Origin: Dipteronia dyeriana
Taxonomy: Eukaryota; Streptophyta; Magnoliopsida; Sapindales; Sapindaceae
Reading direction: 5' to 3'
Length of the DNA: 64,000 nt
Assembly (NCBI GenBank): GCA_032871835.1
Contig: CM065300.1
Span: 69,947,192 to 70,011,191, forward strand
The position numbers and the translations under genes were made by a program. Shown here in pieces: positions 46,848-58,607 of the stretch; position 1 is the stretch's first letter; every line of letters starts with the position of its first letter. The notes beneath the pieces were generated by a model. That model saw only the letters and a program-made list of their open reading frames with translations, had not been told where the DNA came from and searched no databases.

Positions 46848-47674
46848 TATAACCTATAATTATTAACAACAACAAAATGGTTCAATTGATACTTTATAAA
46901 TTATAATATAACCCTAGAAATAATAAATTGTAATCAAAAAATAAATTCATAAAAAAAAGACTAAACTAAAATTATGAATAACAAATTAAAAAAATAGAAA
47001 GTAAGAAAAATACCTGAATCGAAGAACCAAATATAAATATTTTATAACTGGAAATTTTGAGAGACTGAGATAATTATTAATTGGGAAGAGAAAAAATTAG
47101 GGTTTGGGATTTGAGAGAAGGGAAATTTGAGAGAGAAACAAATAGAGGTTCCACCTTTCGGATTCAGAATTGCGTATTTGCGTCTGATAAACTGAGAGAG
47201 GATAATTCGATACTGTAATGTAATGATTTATAAATAAATAATAATAATTTATTAAAATTTATCAGTTTGAGTTGACCTTAAAAGGAAATTGGATTGTTGC
47301 GTGTGGAAATTTGGAAAAGAGAACTACTTTAATTAAAGTAACAAAACATTAAAGTATCACGTATCAGGAGTGAATGAGTGATGTTGGATACTTGTATTGT
47401 TGTGTGTCAACGCATGGAGTCTAGAAAAGAGAGCTATTTTAATTAAAAAACAAAACATTAAATAATTTTTTTTTTGAAAAAATTTGACCCGGCTTTAGCC
47501 CGGGTCAGCTCCTTTGACAGTCCGCCCCTAATCCAAACAACATAAGCAACTCAAAACTCAATAAATAATTAGAGATCAAAACAACCAATAATCGTTGATG
47601 ATATTAGTAATAATAATAAATCAAAAGTAAATATGTACATCACATACACCAAAATTATTTTTCAAAAAAAAAAA

Positions 47675-47880
47675 AAAAAAAAACTGATCGGAGAACTCGT
47701 TGTAAGGAACGACATAGGAGTTGCAAATGTCAACGGTGTCGTCCGGTAAGACCGAGCTGAGGAGAGTGCCTATGATGCGAATTGTAGCACTGTGCACTCG
47801 CTCACCACCACCATTCCTTTTTCTCTTTTGTTTGTTTGCTTCTTCTCTTTGATTTTTCAATTTGAGAGGAGGAGAGAGAG
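47675..47880 (-). other. Possible coding segment of an unidentified gene
   Basis: The minus strand reads an open frame containing ERVHSATIRIIGTLLSSVLP and VDICNSYVVPYNEFSDQ, preceded by a GA-rich leader (47830-47890) that looks like a 5' UTR. It ends at a run of about 20 T where a splice donor would be expected. It might be a first exon of the gene whose last exons are at 42383-43089, or a retrocopy fragment. The evidence is composition only. Confidence 0.3.
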
Positions 47881-47939
47881 GAGAAGCTTGAATGTTTTGA
47901 TGAGATGAGAGTGATTTTGGTAAAAGTCATGAAAGGCTA

Positions 47940-48205
47940 AGGATAAAATAGGAAAGTTGGGTAAAAAATCATTAAAATACACTGTAGCGCCTTTCCAAAA
48001 GTAGAAGCTGGTTTCCAAAAGTATGTATTTGTAGCTTCTAAAAAACTCAGTTAGGAAAAGCTAAAAGTGACCAATAGCACTTCCTCACAATTTTACCAAA
48101 CACTCTATCATTGATCCGGAATCACTTTTGACCCTAAAAGCAACTGGGAAAGCAATGTCAAATTGGGCCTAAATTATGTGAGTGTATTTACTATTTAGAG
48201 AAGAC
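47940..48205. other. Decayed TIR-element fragment
   Basis: Contains words such as GCTTCTAAAAAACTCAGTTAGGAAAAG, TTTTACCAAACACTCTATC and CAAATTGGGCCTAAA, typical of plant non-autonomous DNA transposon ends. No paired terminus was found. Confidence 0.35.
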
Positions 48206-48208
48206 TAA

Positions 48209-49125
48209 AGCCCCGTTTGGTGTTACTTTTGAGAAGTTAAAATCTGATTATTGAATAATTTTGATATAAAAAAGATGTTTGGTAAAATTTTCAAAAGTGA
48301 TTATTTGAGAATCTGGACTGATTTGGCCGCAATTTTAAGAAGAGATGAGGGTTACTTTTACAAAGTGAGAATATGCTATTTAATTTAATGAATCATTTTA
48401 AAGACTAAATTATTCATATTGATTTAACATAAATACAAATATATCTTTTGTTTAATTTCATATGATTTAATTTTATTTGTTCATTATTGATTAAATATAA
48501 GATTAATTAATTTTTTTTTTAAACAATTTGTTTATCTTCTCAACCCAATTCTGGACCAGACACTCAAACTTAGAATTTAAAACAAAACCTTAAAACTCAT
48601 CTTTTTCGCCGTCTACTTCTTCTCTATCATTCTTCTTCTTTGCTATCACAAACTCACTAAAAAATACAATCAATAAAAATTATATTAAAAAAATGATAAA
48701 GATTTAAGTATTGTTGGTACATGTATTCGTATGTTAAGTAAAAAAAATCAAATAATATTACGGTGAAAAGAAAATAAATGAGTAAAGGAAGAAACACCCA
48801 ATTTTTTATTTTTTATTTATTTTTTAGATTTGATGTTGTCAAACCCTAGATTTTTTGTTTGCCATGAGAGTTTGAGATTAATAGATGTGAAAAGAAATTT
48901 TTTGCTTCGCTTGATAATTCAATTTCATGTTTGTTTTAGTTATTATGTAAAATCACAACAATTAAATATAAAGTTTACCAAACACATGAATACTGCCTTT
49001 TAATCCATAGCAATTTCAACAGCAGTATTAACCAAACAGTTGTCTGATTAACTTTACAACAGATTATTTTTTCAGCACAGTTAATAATGATTATTTTAAA
49101 AACTATAGCAATACCAAACTGACCA
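48209..49125. mobile_element. Harbinger/Tourist-type non-autonomous element (917 bp)
   Basis: The left end AGCCCCGTTTGGTGTTAC and the reverse-complemented right end TGGTCAGTTTGGTATTGC form a matching inverted terminus. It is flanked by TAA on both sides (48206-48208 and 49126-49128), the standard PIF/Harbinger duplication. No transposase is seen in its AT-rich interior. Confidence 0.75.
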
Positions 49126-49349
49126 TAATGCTATATAACCTAAAAAAAATTGGAAAGGAAAAAAAACGTTTATATTCAACAACAACCAGAAGAAACGAGA
49201 TACAAATCAGAATTGGCCATAAAAAGAAGGCAATTAAATAAGGAAACCTACTAACAAATATGGCTCTCAAGAGTGATGGAAAATGAGCCACACTATGAGG
49301 AGTAGTATTACAACACTTGGGAATAAAATTGACATTAACATCTTTAAAC

Positions 49350-49646
49350 CTAAAAATAACAAATTGAGATGTCATGGACAATATTGTCTATTTCACCATC
49401 TGAAGTAGTTTCGCCATTGCAAAGCGCTTTAGTTTTGGCAACATCCACAGAAATCGCACCAACAAAAAACAAAGCAGCTGCAACAATAACCATGCCCTCA
49501 TTATGTCTAATCACAACCCATAAACCAAACTTACCTTTATCAACATCAAAAGTTGCATCCACATTAAGCTTGAAGAAGCCAGCCTCAAGTACAACCCAAC
49601 ACAATTTATCCATACTAACAGATTTCTCACGGCCACCATCCACCAT
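49350..49646 (-). pseudogene. RNase H domain of the LINE
   Basis: FFKLNVDATFDVDKGKFGLW and VVIRHNEGMVIVAAALF match the RNase H-like module at the 3' end of plant L1 ORF2. The first catalytic Asp (NVDA) is present. The downstream part is lost after a stop. Confidence 0.7.
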
Positions 49647-49983
49647 AACAGACTTGTATAAAGAAAGGAAAACATTAACTATATCCTAACAATTATCTAA
49701 ATCAATAACCAAGCCATCATAAAGCACCATATTCCTATTAAACCAAACCAACCAAGCAGTAGTGAGAAACCTAGCAGTTTCCTCTTTATTCCCTACCTCC
49801 TCAATAAAAAAAATGAAAGTTTTTTTTGCTTCCCTTATGCCATTCAGGTCTTTCCTTTCTTTCATTTTCTCACCTGACAGAATATACCCAGATCACCCAA
49901 TCAATAAAAGCTCTACACCTAACCTTATTCAAAACAGAGAAATAAGGATAGTTCTCCTAATGGGACTTAACACTATCACACCT

Positions 49984-50214
49984 CTATAAAAGCATGATCA
50001 ACAGAACCAGGTTCCTTCCTACAAAGAGGCAAATAGTACAATCTACTATCTTTTTATCAAACACGAGTTTCTTAGTATGGATAATTTCCTTGCAAGCCTT
50101 CCATCCAAACACCTTAATTGTATTGGGGATTTTCAAATTCCATAATTTTTTCCACCATTGAAGAGGACCGATAGAACTAAAAACCTGCTTAACCAAAGAA
50201 GACTCAATAGCCAC
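49984..50214 (-). pseudogene. zf-RVT region of the LINE
   Basis: WWKKLWNLKIPNTIKVFGWK matches the zinc-binding reverse-transcriptase region (zf-RVT) of plant LINEs. The cysteines after it are out of frame. Confidence 0.7.
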
Positions 50215-50842
50215 CCTACAAGCACTTCAAACCGAGAAGAACCCATTCTCATCAAAGTGCCATATCAAGGATTCCCATCTAGGATTCTTACTCGGAATAT
50301 CAAGAATCAGCTCAGCATTTGCTTTGACAAAAGAATTCCTGATAAAACTCTCTCACCATCTACCAGACCTCTCCATCAAACTAGAAATTGTAGTACCCTT
50401 AGAACTTTAGGCTAGCAAACTTTGAAGACATAAGTCCTAGGAATCCAACTATCATTATAAATAGAAATGATACTCCTATCACCCACCCTCCATCTAACAC
50501 CCTTTAGCAGGACCTCCCTACCCCATATAATACTCCTCCAAACATAAGAAACCTGTTTCCCAAGAGAATAGCTCATAAAATTTGAGGAAGGAAATTATCT
50601 TGCTTTAAGCACCTTTGCCACTAAGAAATTAGGGTATTTTAGCAGCCTTCAACCTTGTTTTGCCAACATGGCTCGATTGAATGCACTAACGTCTCTTAAC
50701 GCCATCCCTCATAATTCTTTAAGCCTACACATTTTATTCCAAGCCACCTAATCGGCATTCTTCTTATTACCACTCATCCCTTTAAAAAAAAAACTGTTAT
50801 CGTCCTATTTGAATCAGCCACCAAAAAAAGCTGGGAGTCTAA

Positions 50843-51149
50843 GTGCTCATTTGGAAAAACTTATCTATTGACTAAAAGAGCTTTTGGATGTCGTTTTTGT
50901 GTCATTTGGTTGCCACTTAATAGAGCTTTAAGTTTTTCCAAGTAGATCTTTTTGAGCTTTGTAATAACACTAAAATGTCTTATACAATCCTATCATTTAA
51001 ATAAGATTTTGAATATTTTGGTAATCCTATCATTTAAAAAAGCTTTTTCTAATTGACAACCAAACAACCAACATCTTCCCATTAAAAACTCTACTTGTAG
51101 AAGGTTTACTTTAAAAGATCTAATTGAAGAAGTTCTTCCAAACAAAGCC
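50843..51149. mobile_element. Tourist-like MITE (307 bp) inside the LINE
   Basis: The left end GTGCTCATTTGGAAAAACTT and the reverse-complemented right end GGCTTTGTTTGGAAGAACTT match at about 14 of 20 positions. It is flanked by TAA (50840-50842 and 51150-51152). The interior is AT-rich with further internal copies of TCATTTGGTTGCCACTTAATAG-like sequence. It interrupts ORF2, so it is younger than the LINE copy. Confidence 0.75.
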
Positions 51150-52442
51150 TAAAACAACTCATCGCAAAAGTTTGCATCGCTTGAGAGATAACCTTGATCA
51201 AGATCTCCCTACCCCTTGTTGAAAACAAATTAAGCATCCAACCTTGCAATTTATGCCACACATTGTCCTTAATATAGCTTAAAACCTCTTGTTTATTTCT
51301 CCCAATCGAAGAGGGGAGACCTAAGTATTTTTCATGGTAAGAAACGACCTCAATGTTGAACATATTTTTTATCGTATTAAAAACCTCATTTGACATGTTT
51401 AGGCTGAAAGAGAGGGCAGATGTAACAAAATTGATAAGTTGCCCAGAAGCAACCGTATATATCCTCAAAATATCCTTAATAGACGTGCCATCATCGACCG
51501 TAGGTCGTGAAAATATTAAATTGTCATCTGCAAACAACAAATAAGGAATTAGGGGAGCCCACATAGCCACATTAATCCATTGAATATGTCCATCGACCTT
51601 TGCCTTAGAAACTAAAGCTGAAAGACCACCTACACAAACCAAAAACAAGTAAAGTGATAGAGGACACCCTTTGTCTTAAACCTCTAGTAGGAACCACATT
51701 CCCTCTGGGTTTTCTATTAATAAAAAAGAAGTATGAGGCTGAATCCAAACATGTAAGAACCAAATCTGTCCATCTATCCATCTATTATCAAAGCCCAATT
51801 TATTTATAATTTTTCTAATGAGGTCCCACTCCACCTGGTCAAAGGCCTTACTTATATCTAATTTAAAAGACATATGGCCCACCATCCCAACCCTTCTATT
51901 CCTTAAAAAATGAAGGCATTCAAATCTACAACCATATTGTCTGTAATAAGCCTCACTAGTACAAAAATGTTTTGGTTCAGGGAGATCACCTTATCCAACA
52001 CAACACAATTTTAAACCTATTTGCAATCATCTTGGCAATCACTTTGTAGACCACGTTACAAAGACTTATTAGTCTAAAATCCTAACTGGTATTTTAACTT
52101 TTAGAACAAGGACCAACAAAGCCTCCCCTAACCCTTTTAAAGAAGCGTTATTATTATGGACATCCAAAATAGTCTTAGTGATCGAATCCCCCACAATGTC
52201 CCAATATTTTGTGAAAAACAACACTTGCAGCTCATTAGGACCTGGGGCCTTAGAAGGTCCATTTGCTTTAAAGCAATCATCACTTCATTAGTCCTAAATT
52301 TAGCCAACAAACCTTGATTCATCTCTAATGTGACTTTGGTCTTAACTACAGAAACCACCACCTCTACATCCTCATAAGAGGGGCTACCTGAAGTAAAGAG
52401 CCTTCTGTAGTAGTTAGAGATGACACTTTCTATATCATCCAT
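51106..52442 (-). pseudogene. Reverse transcriptase of the LINE
   Basis: Pieces in order from 52442: a YYRRLFTSGSPSYEDV block, then MSFKLDISKAFDQVEWDLI (near 51860), then PYLLFADDNLIFSRPT (near 51540), the catalytic FADD motif, followed by HEKYLGLPSSIGRNKQEVL (near 51330). The frames change at least three times and stops intervene. The sequence is of the plant L1 type. Confidence 0.82.
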
Positions 52443-52979
52443 CTTATCCTTCTACTTTCTTGTATCATCCATCAAACCCCTTATCATATTCCTCAATCTT
52501 CACTAAAAAGGTTTAGAGTGAAAAACTTCGTATTTTTGTCACCCGCTTTAAGTCAAAGTGCCATAAATCGCTACCTCCAATAGAGCTCATTATTTTCTAA
52601 AACCATGTCAATCGTACTGTCCACCTTCCTAATCTCATCCCTTTGGTTCAGCCCTATATCCTTATCATACAAAAATTGAAGTTTAGCTCTTAAATCATTC
52701 AACTCTCTCTTACTCTCCCTTTTCTTTCTCCAATTCCATTTCTTCAACGAGGCTGCCACATTAGCCACCAAAGAGTAAGTAAGATAGCTCTAAAATTACC
52801 TATACCAACCTTCCAAACATCTTTAATAATATCTCTACATCCTACACCATCAGCCTACGCTTGCTCAAAACATACCCACCTTACCACCCTCACTACCTCC
52901 TGGCACAATCTTATCCACCACCAAAGCCCTATGATCTGAACCAACACACTCCTTGTGCACTATAACAACCTCCAGAAAC

Positions 52980-53640
52980 GTAGTTCTTTAATCTAAGCAA
53001 CACAACCCCTACCCAACCTCTCATAGATCAAGTCACCCCCAAAATGCTTGTTACACCAAGTAAATGAAGGGACTTGAAGCCCATATCAATAAGCTTGCAC
53101 TTGTTAACCACTTCTTTAAAACTACTCATAGCATTAACATTTCTACAAACCCCACATGCCTTTTCACTACAACTTAAAATCTTATTAAAATCATCTACAA
53201 TCAACCAAGGCAACCCACCCATACCATTTAATCTATGGATAACTTCCCAAGAAAGCCTCCTTGGAGATTGGTTAGGCTCCCCATAAAACCCCGTGAACCT
53301 GCATCACTATGACCATTAGTGAAGGATTTAATTGACACATCTAAACCATCATTCCACAACAACATAAGCCTCTCACCCTTACCAATTCCATCGACCGCGA
53401 AACAACTACTAAACCTAAGACTATAACGAATCGAGCTCACATCATCTTGCTTCAACTTTCTCTGAAAGGAAAACCAGATCTGGGTGATCCTGTTGTACCA
53501 AGGTTCGTATGGCACGAAATGTTTGGGGATTTCTTAGTCCCTAAACATTCTAACTTAAGGTTTTCACGGCTCTCAACCGTGCTGGTTACCAGCCACCGTC
53601 GATTCACCATTTGAAATAGTAACAAATTTGTCTTTCTTGA
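52980..53640 (-). pseudogene. Apurinic-type endonuclease domain of the LINE
   Basis: SLRFSSCFAVDGIGKGERL and MLLWNDGLDVSIKSF (53228-53515), then GGLPWLIVDDFNKILSCSE (near 53180). The usual GDFN motif reads DDFN. Frameshifts near 53230 and 53040 break it. Confidence 0.75.
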
Positions 53641-53766
53641 TTGTAACACCTACATCCACCTCAGCCTCACCCCCTCTTTCCTATCTTCTTATAAACCACA
53701 ACAGAGCTACCCCTTGTAGCCTGCTTGGCAAGCCTTTTCCATTTTTTCTGCTTAGGATATAACCCA

Positions 53767-53852
53767 AATGATGTGGTAAGTGAGTTGTCATCACCATGCA
53801 CAACATGAGATAATTTGGCAAATGAAAAAACCCATTTGCCACATCATTTGAG
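53767..53852. repeat. Short inverted repeat (hairpin)
   Basis: CAAATGATGTGG (about 53767) pairs with CCACATCATTTG (about 53840), leaving a loop of about 60 bases. Related GGTGATGTGGCAAATTT appears again near 53983. Confidence 0.6.
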
Positions 53853-53854
53853 TT

Positions 53855-54879
53855 GAAATTTGGAATAAATTATTGGGTTGTCTAGCATTAGTGTTTAGAG
53901 AAAATTGAGTGCCACAAAGGACAGTTAGATAATGAGCTAAAAAAAACCCTCTCTAATACAATTATCTAATTTGATTATAAAGGTGATGTGGCAAATTTTA
54001 TTTTAAAGAATATGGAGTTGGGTTTCTAATTTTAGAAACTCTCATATAAATGTTGACTATGATGTCTAACTTTTTCTTGCCAATAATATTTCACCTCATT
54101 TAGTTGTAAAATAAAAGATAGAGAGAATGAGATAAATGTTGTAAAATGATCGTTCAAAATGGATATATATTTGATTTAAAATAAAAGAGGACAGAGGGTG
54201 GAATAAATGATTTAAGATAATTGGTAAAAAACGGATACATATTTGATTTTAAATAATTGCATTGAAGATGAGAATATGTATTTCTTTTATAAAAAAATGG
54301 ATTCATATTCAATATATGTACCGAGAGGCACTAGTTAAAAATCCAAAAATGCATATATGCATTAGAGATGCTTCTAGTAAACAATCTTCATAGCTCAACT
54401 ATGTGTACTTATATAGTTATGTTATTATACGAAACTTTCACATAGGTCCTTATAATTTTGTTAAAGATCATTTTTTATTTAAAATTTCTATTTATCATAC
54501 TAGTAAGTAGTAACTTTGGTTATTTTATAGGGCAATATTTATTTTCTCCCCTAAAGTTTACAAGATCATCATTTCCCACACTCGCAATTCAAGAATCATC
54601 GTTTTACCCACTACTATTACACAACAGTTAAAAAATGACATGACAATTAACTTTTAAGGACAGTTTAGTAATATAAAAAATAAAATAAGATATTTAAATA
54701 AAAAATAAACGATAATTAAAAATTAAAAATTAAATAGACCAAAAGGATAAAAAGAAAAAAAAAATCTCACACCAACCTTCTATCTCTCTCATCTGTAACC
54801 AATCACTCTTGTCTCTATAATCTCCCTCTTTCTCTCCGGTCGTCTGTCAAGAATTCAAGGCTGAAGATGATCCTTACTA
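53855..54879. other. Unassigned AT-rich spacer
   Basis: No supported gene. The stretch 54540-54800 (CTCCCCTAAAGTTTACAAG onward) resembles decayed transposon DNA, but I found no paired ends. Confidence 0.4.
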
Positions 54880-55274
54880 GCTATTAGTTTTTGAATTTCC
54901 CTAAAAGGCTCGAAATGTTATCGTTTCGGCAGTAGTTGTTGTGGTTGTAATCCTTTAGCTTTGCGACATCGTTTTGCTAGTTTGTAGTTTAAGCGACGTC
55001 ATTTTATTGTGCTAGTTTAGTTAGTTGGGAATGTTTGTTTAATTGCTTCAAATATAACATAATAGAATCTGTTATCCACTTGGCCATAATTGATTATCTC
55101 ACTGATTGTATATATACATTGTGGTGGAATGGAAAAAGGCGACTAGCAAATTTTGTCTCAATTTTCTTTCTCGACTATTCTCTCTATTTTTTTTTCTCAA
55201 CTTTCTCTTTGTTCTTCTCTTCTGCAAATGAATTTATTATTTTTTGATTGAATTGAATTCACTAGTACCAAGCA
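54880..55274 (+). repeat. Partial 5' LTR of a Gypsy-like element
   Basis: Ends CCAAGCA just before a PBS at 55282. It contains TGTATATATACATTG (near 55107), a likely TATA box, and T/C-rich leader sequence after it. The start is uncertain because no partner LTR is in the window. Confidence 0.5.
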
Positions 55275-55281
55275 TTAAATT

Positions 55282-55293
55282 TGGTATCAGAAC
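55282..55293 (+). other. Primer-binding site (initiator tRNA-Met type)
   Basis: TGGTATCAGAAC a few bases after the LTR end at 55274. Confidence 0.75.
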
Positions 55294-55317
55294 AAGCAAA
55301 TCCGAGCCATAATTTCT

Positions 55318-55675
55318 ATGGCAGAAGTTGAAACAAGAAGCAATAAACTGAAAGAGAGATTCCATAAATATAAGGATGGTTTTGAATCCTTTAAGACAAA
55401 GTTATGAGCCAGCTCTCTCAATTGATTTTTTAGCCATGAAGCTAACTGAAGGAGATGCGGATGAAGGTGCTGGCAAGGGCATCCTTGGGTCATCACCTAC
55501 TAGGTCCATCAGATATCCAAGACAACAAGGATAGTCCAGTTCGTCAAGCAAGGTAACGATTGACTCCTCCCTTGAACCTCTTAAGTTAACATTTCCGAAG
55601 TCCGATGAGGTGGATCCAAAGACACTGATTAGAAAGAGTGAGAGGTTCTTCCTAGTTCTCCTTGTTATTCCTTAA
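55318..55675 (+). pseudogene. Gypsy gag N-terminal remnant
   Basis: ATG at 55318 opens MAEVETRSNKLKERFHKYKD. Frameshifts and stops follow. The conserved block PLKLTFPKSDEVDPKTLIRK, then SERFFLV, appears in another frame up to TAA at 55673. Everything downstream (rest of gag, pol) is missing, so this is a truncated element. Confidence 0.65.
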
Positions 55676-55961
55676 AAAAGGTCCTTAAGGAGTCGATCCA
55701 CTTTAAGAAAAAGACTAAATCATGGTTTTAGTCCTTTATGCTCTTGTAGAGGGAGTTACATTTAACGAAACCAAACTTAATATATATCCTAAGGTTCCAT
55801 TCTAAGTTTATTTCATTTTTTTTCTTTTACTAAATTTTGGTCAATAATACTTAACACATAAGATGAAATTTATTAAAATTTGGTTATTACTATACAAATA
55901 TAAGTTTGATAACACAATATAAAACTGAGTTTTATGGTGGAGGTAAGGGTTATTGCATCTA

Positions 55962-56120
55962 GCCTCCAGGGGCATAGTTCAGCAGGTATATGTATGTGTT
56001 TAGGGTTTTGGTAAATAACTCTCAAGTCAGTGACTCGAATCCTACTAATGACCAAAAGCTTAAAAAAAATACATTGTCTAGATAGATTGATAGACAAATG
56101 CGGTTAAAAAAAGAAGAAGA
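55962..56120 (+). mobile_element. tRNA-derived SINE (159 bp) with perfect 14-bp target duplications
   Basis: The body begins GCCTCCAGGGGCATAGTTCA. It has a tRNA-like A box (TAGTTCAGCAGG, near 55975) and B box (TGACTCGAATCC, near 56031), the internal RNA polymerase III promoter. It ends in an A/G-rich tail (TTAAAAAAAGAAGAAGA). GGTTATTGCATCTA is repeated exactly at 55948-55961 and 56121-56134. Confidence 0.85.
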
Positions 56121-56477
56121 GGTTATTGCATCTAAGAAAAAGAACACTTTATTTTTCTTTCTATAGTTGCCACCCACCTTTAGGAGTATCTCCACATTCT
56201 TTTGTTCCTCCTCATCAGTAACCACACACTATATTTGATATAACATTTTTAGCATAGTCCACTTAAAAACTCACATGAGATCACATCAAAATTTAATTTT
56301 GTTTTAACACGATTGCATACGATCATATGCAAGTAATGCAACAATATACCATTGCATGTTAAAATGTCCCCATGACCCCACCACATATATGGCCATTTTC
56401 TAATGTAGGACAAATTTTTCGTACGATAAACTAAGATCTTATGCAAAAAATTCATATGAGGTTCCGCACTAAATAAT

Positions 56478-56481
<4 letters not shown>

Positions 56482-56512
<31 letters not shown>
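56482..56512. repeat. TA microsatellite
   Basis: About 30 bases of AT dinucleotide. Confidence 0.9.
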
Positions 56513-56515
<3 letters not shown>

Positions 56516-56599
56516 GTCATGCTTAGGTAATGCAGTAAAACTAAAAAACATTTTAAAAAATCTAAACTCACTTTCGCTATAAAAACACTTTTTATTTAT

Positions 56600-57213
56600 T
56601 TATTAAATGTATGTTCGGTTTTTAAAAATGTGAATCGGTTTGAACCTGAAAATCGAATTGAACCAAACACCTTTATCTCGGTTCGGTTCAATTCGGTTTT
56701 GGGCCTATTGGGCTTTAAAGGTTTTTTAATATGTTTTTTTAATTTTTTAGGCTTTTGAGTTACATTTTTGACATTTAGGCTTAAACTTTTTTAAGAAAAC
56801 ATAATATGTAAAGGTTAATTTAAACAAAATACAATTCAATTTTGAATTTAAATCTAAAATTTCAATCATATTCGGTCTCCATACTCAATCAAAATATAAA
56901 ATCATCATAACTTCTATAAATAGAAGTAAAAAAATGTAGTACATAATGTAGTCCAAAAATAAAACATCATCAACAAACAATCCATAATAAAATTGAACCT
57001 TACAAAATAATTAATTAAGACAATTCGATTTATTCGGTTCGGTTCGGTTCGGTTTTGTTATGTCCAAAACCGAAACCGAACCGAATTCAATTCGGTTTTC
57101 AAATTTCAAATTTCAAATTGGTTTGAACCGAATAGAAGCTATGAACCGAACCAAACACCCTTTTTCGGTTCGGTTCGGTTCAATTCGATTTCGGTTTTTA
57201 TGCCCACCCCTAG
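56600..57213. mobile_element. CCGAACC-rich TIR element, copy 2 (left end unclear)
   Basis: The right end TTTTTATGCCCACCCCTAG matches copy 1 at 31985-32436. The interior holds many GGTTCGGTT and AACCGAACC words. I could not find the left AGGGGTGGGC terminus, so it may be truncated. Confidence 0.55.
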
Positions 57214-57410
57214 TTAGAAGTTGTTTTGGAGTTTTTTTTGTTTGGTAAAACTCAAAAAAGTTTTTTTAATATATGGAATTGTCTTAACTGCCCTTTATAA
57301 AGTTTTTTTTTAGCTTTTTTAAAATGTTGACGGCAATTTCTTGATGGTCAAGAAGGTCAACAGTATGAACTTCCACGATCTGTAATATTAAAAGGATCAC
57401 AAAAAATAAT

Positions 57411-58048
57411 TGTAACACAACTCAAAAATATGTGGTAAAACTCCGATAACCAGAGAAACATCCATAGACGATTGCGTATGCAACTAAATCAAATCCAGTA
57501 AAGAAATATTTGAATTACAGCACTCGATCTCTCTTGTATCTCCTGTTGTCATTTTGTGTGTTTACAACATGATTTACAGACGTATTTATACATTTTTAGC
57601 GAAGGTTTTGTTTCTTGGCGTGCAAGCCAAAGATTGATAAAAGAGAGATCCTTCCTATTTGGGTTTGTCTATTTAATGGCATTAACTATATAGACCCTTT
57701 GTATAGATCCTTTATGACGACGTATAACTTGAGGAGAATATAATTGTTTCCTTCTGAAACTCCCCAGTGTTTGCATTAAGTATATAGTGTTGTTACTATC
57801 TTAGGAGTCTCGTAATTTAAACTAGAAAGGCAGAATTTTATGGGATCTTATTTGTTGTCCAGAGTAGAACTAAATACGTGGTAACACTTGGCTCATCCTT
57901 ACTCGGACCTACTCGGACTTCCACTGAATATTCCTACGATGGAGACTTGGACACCATCCATGATACTGACCTGGCGATTCTCTGATGAAGTGTCTTGCTT
58001 ACGTGGTTTTACGACGGTGTGTACTTTCGACAAGATTTACGTATAACA
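57411..58048 (-). repeat. 3' LTR (638 bp) of the Tat-lineage element
   Basis: The minus strand begins TGTTATACGTAAATC (at 58048) and ends TTGTGTTACA (at 57411). It is preceded by TTTTAATGGGGTAT, a polypurine-like tract. GTATAAATACGTC on the minus strand (near 57590) is a likely TATA box, supporting the orientation. The partner LTR is outside the window. Confidence 0.65.
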
Positions 58049-58062
58049 ATACCCCATTAAAA

Positions 58063-58607
58063 TACTTTTACCGAGTATAATTTATTCTTCACTTGGCAAA
58101 TTTTTTTAACACACGCTGGCATGTTTATGATGGCTTTGCTGGTTGTCTTTTCCTTCATAAATACTTCAGGAAATTATTATTATTCCTCTTTACTTTGAAG
58201 TATTAATGACGTGTCTTAATGGAGTCCATGTACGCATGTTTTTTCTTTCACACAAAATCCCACTGATTGTGACATTTAGATATTCTGGCGGCCTAGAACC
58301 CCTTCCGTATGCCAATTGTCCTCTTTCAATTTAGTGTTCCTGATGGCATTAATGGCATTAATGGGACACGACTTTCTGACTATCTGATGCATCACCCTTT
58401 TCGTTTCCCGCTTTTCCACGACTTTAACCCATGGTTTCGAATTTCAAAACCACTAATTTTTCCATTTAAACCAGCATGGAACAATTTTTTGGGCCATTTG
58501 TCTTCTTTTAGTTTAAACGAGAAAACCCCAGAAGATTTCAAGTTGCTCTCTCTTTTCCTGCTTCCTTCAATTTTATTTTACAGACCTCTCTCCATATTCA
58601 TCTTACG
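58063..58607. other. Spacer between the 3' LTR and the antisense ORF
   Basis: Contains an open frame (58309-58611, plus) with no motif. It could hold the promoter or 5' UTR of the antisense gene. CATAAATAC lies near 58157. Confidence 0.35.

Larger units (their letters stand above)
43658..47530 (-). mobile_element. hAT transposon with TTF-type zinc-finger transposase, decayed
   Basis: The left end reads CAGTGGCGTATCCAGG. The right end, reverse-complemented, reads TAGGGGCGGACTG, giving short imperfect inverted termini. Flanks ATCAAAAT (43650-43657) and ATCCAAAC (47531-47538) match at six of eight positions, as expected for an old hAT target duplication. The interior is one broken transposase gene on the minus strand plus a 533-bp secondary insertion. 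Confidence 0.8.
49130..53760 (-). mobile_element. Plant L1-type LINE, decayed, minus strand
   Basis: Read from 53760 downward: a short Lys/Arg-rich end of ORF1 (KKWKRLAKQATRG), an endonuclease, a reverse transcriptase, a zf-RVT domain and an RNase H domain. All are broken by stops and frameshifts. A 307-bp Tourist MITE sits between RT and zf-RVT. The 3' end is close to the Harbinger-type element at 49125. I see no clear A-tail or target duplication, so both borders are approximate. Confidence 0.82.

Noticed and set aside
55970..56045. A host tRNA gene
   Set aside because: The A and B boxes fit, but the sequence cannot fold into a full cloverleaf by inspection, has an A-rich tail and target duplications. 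It is a SINE.
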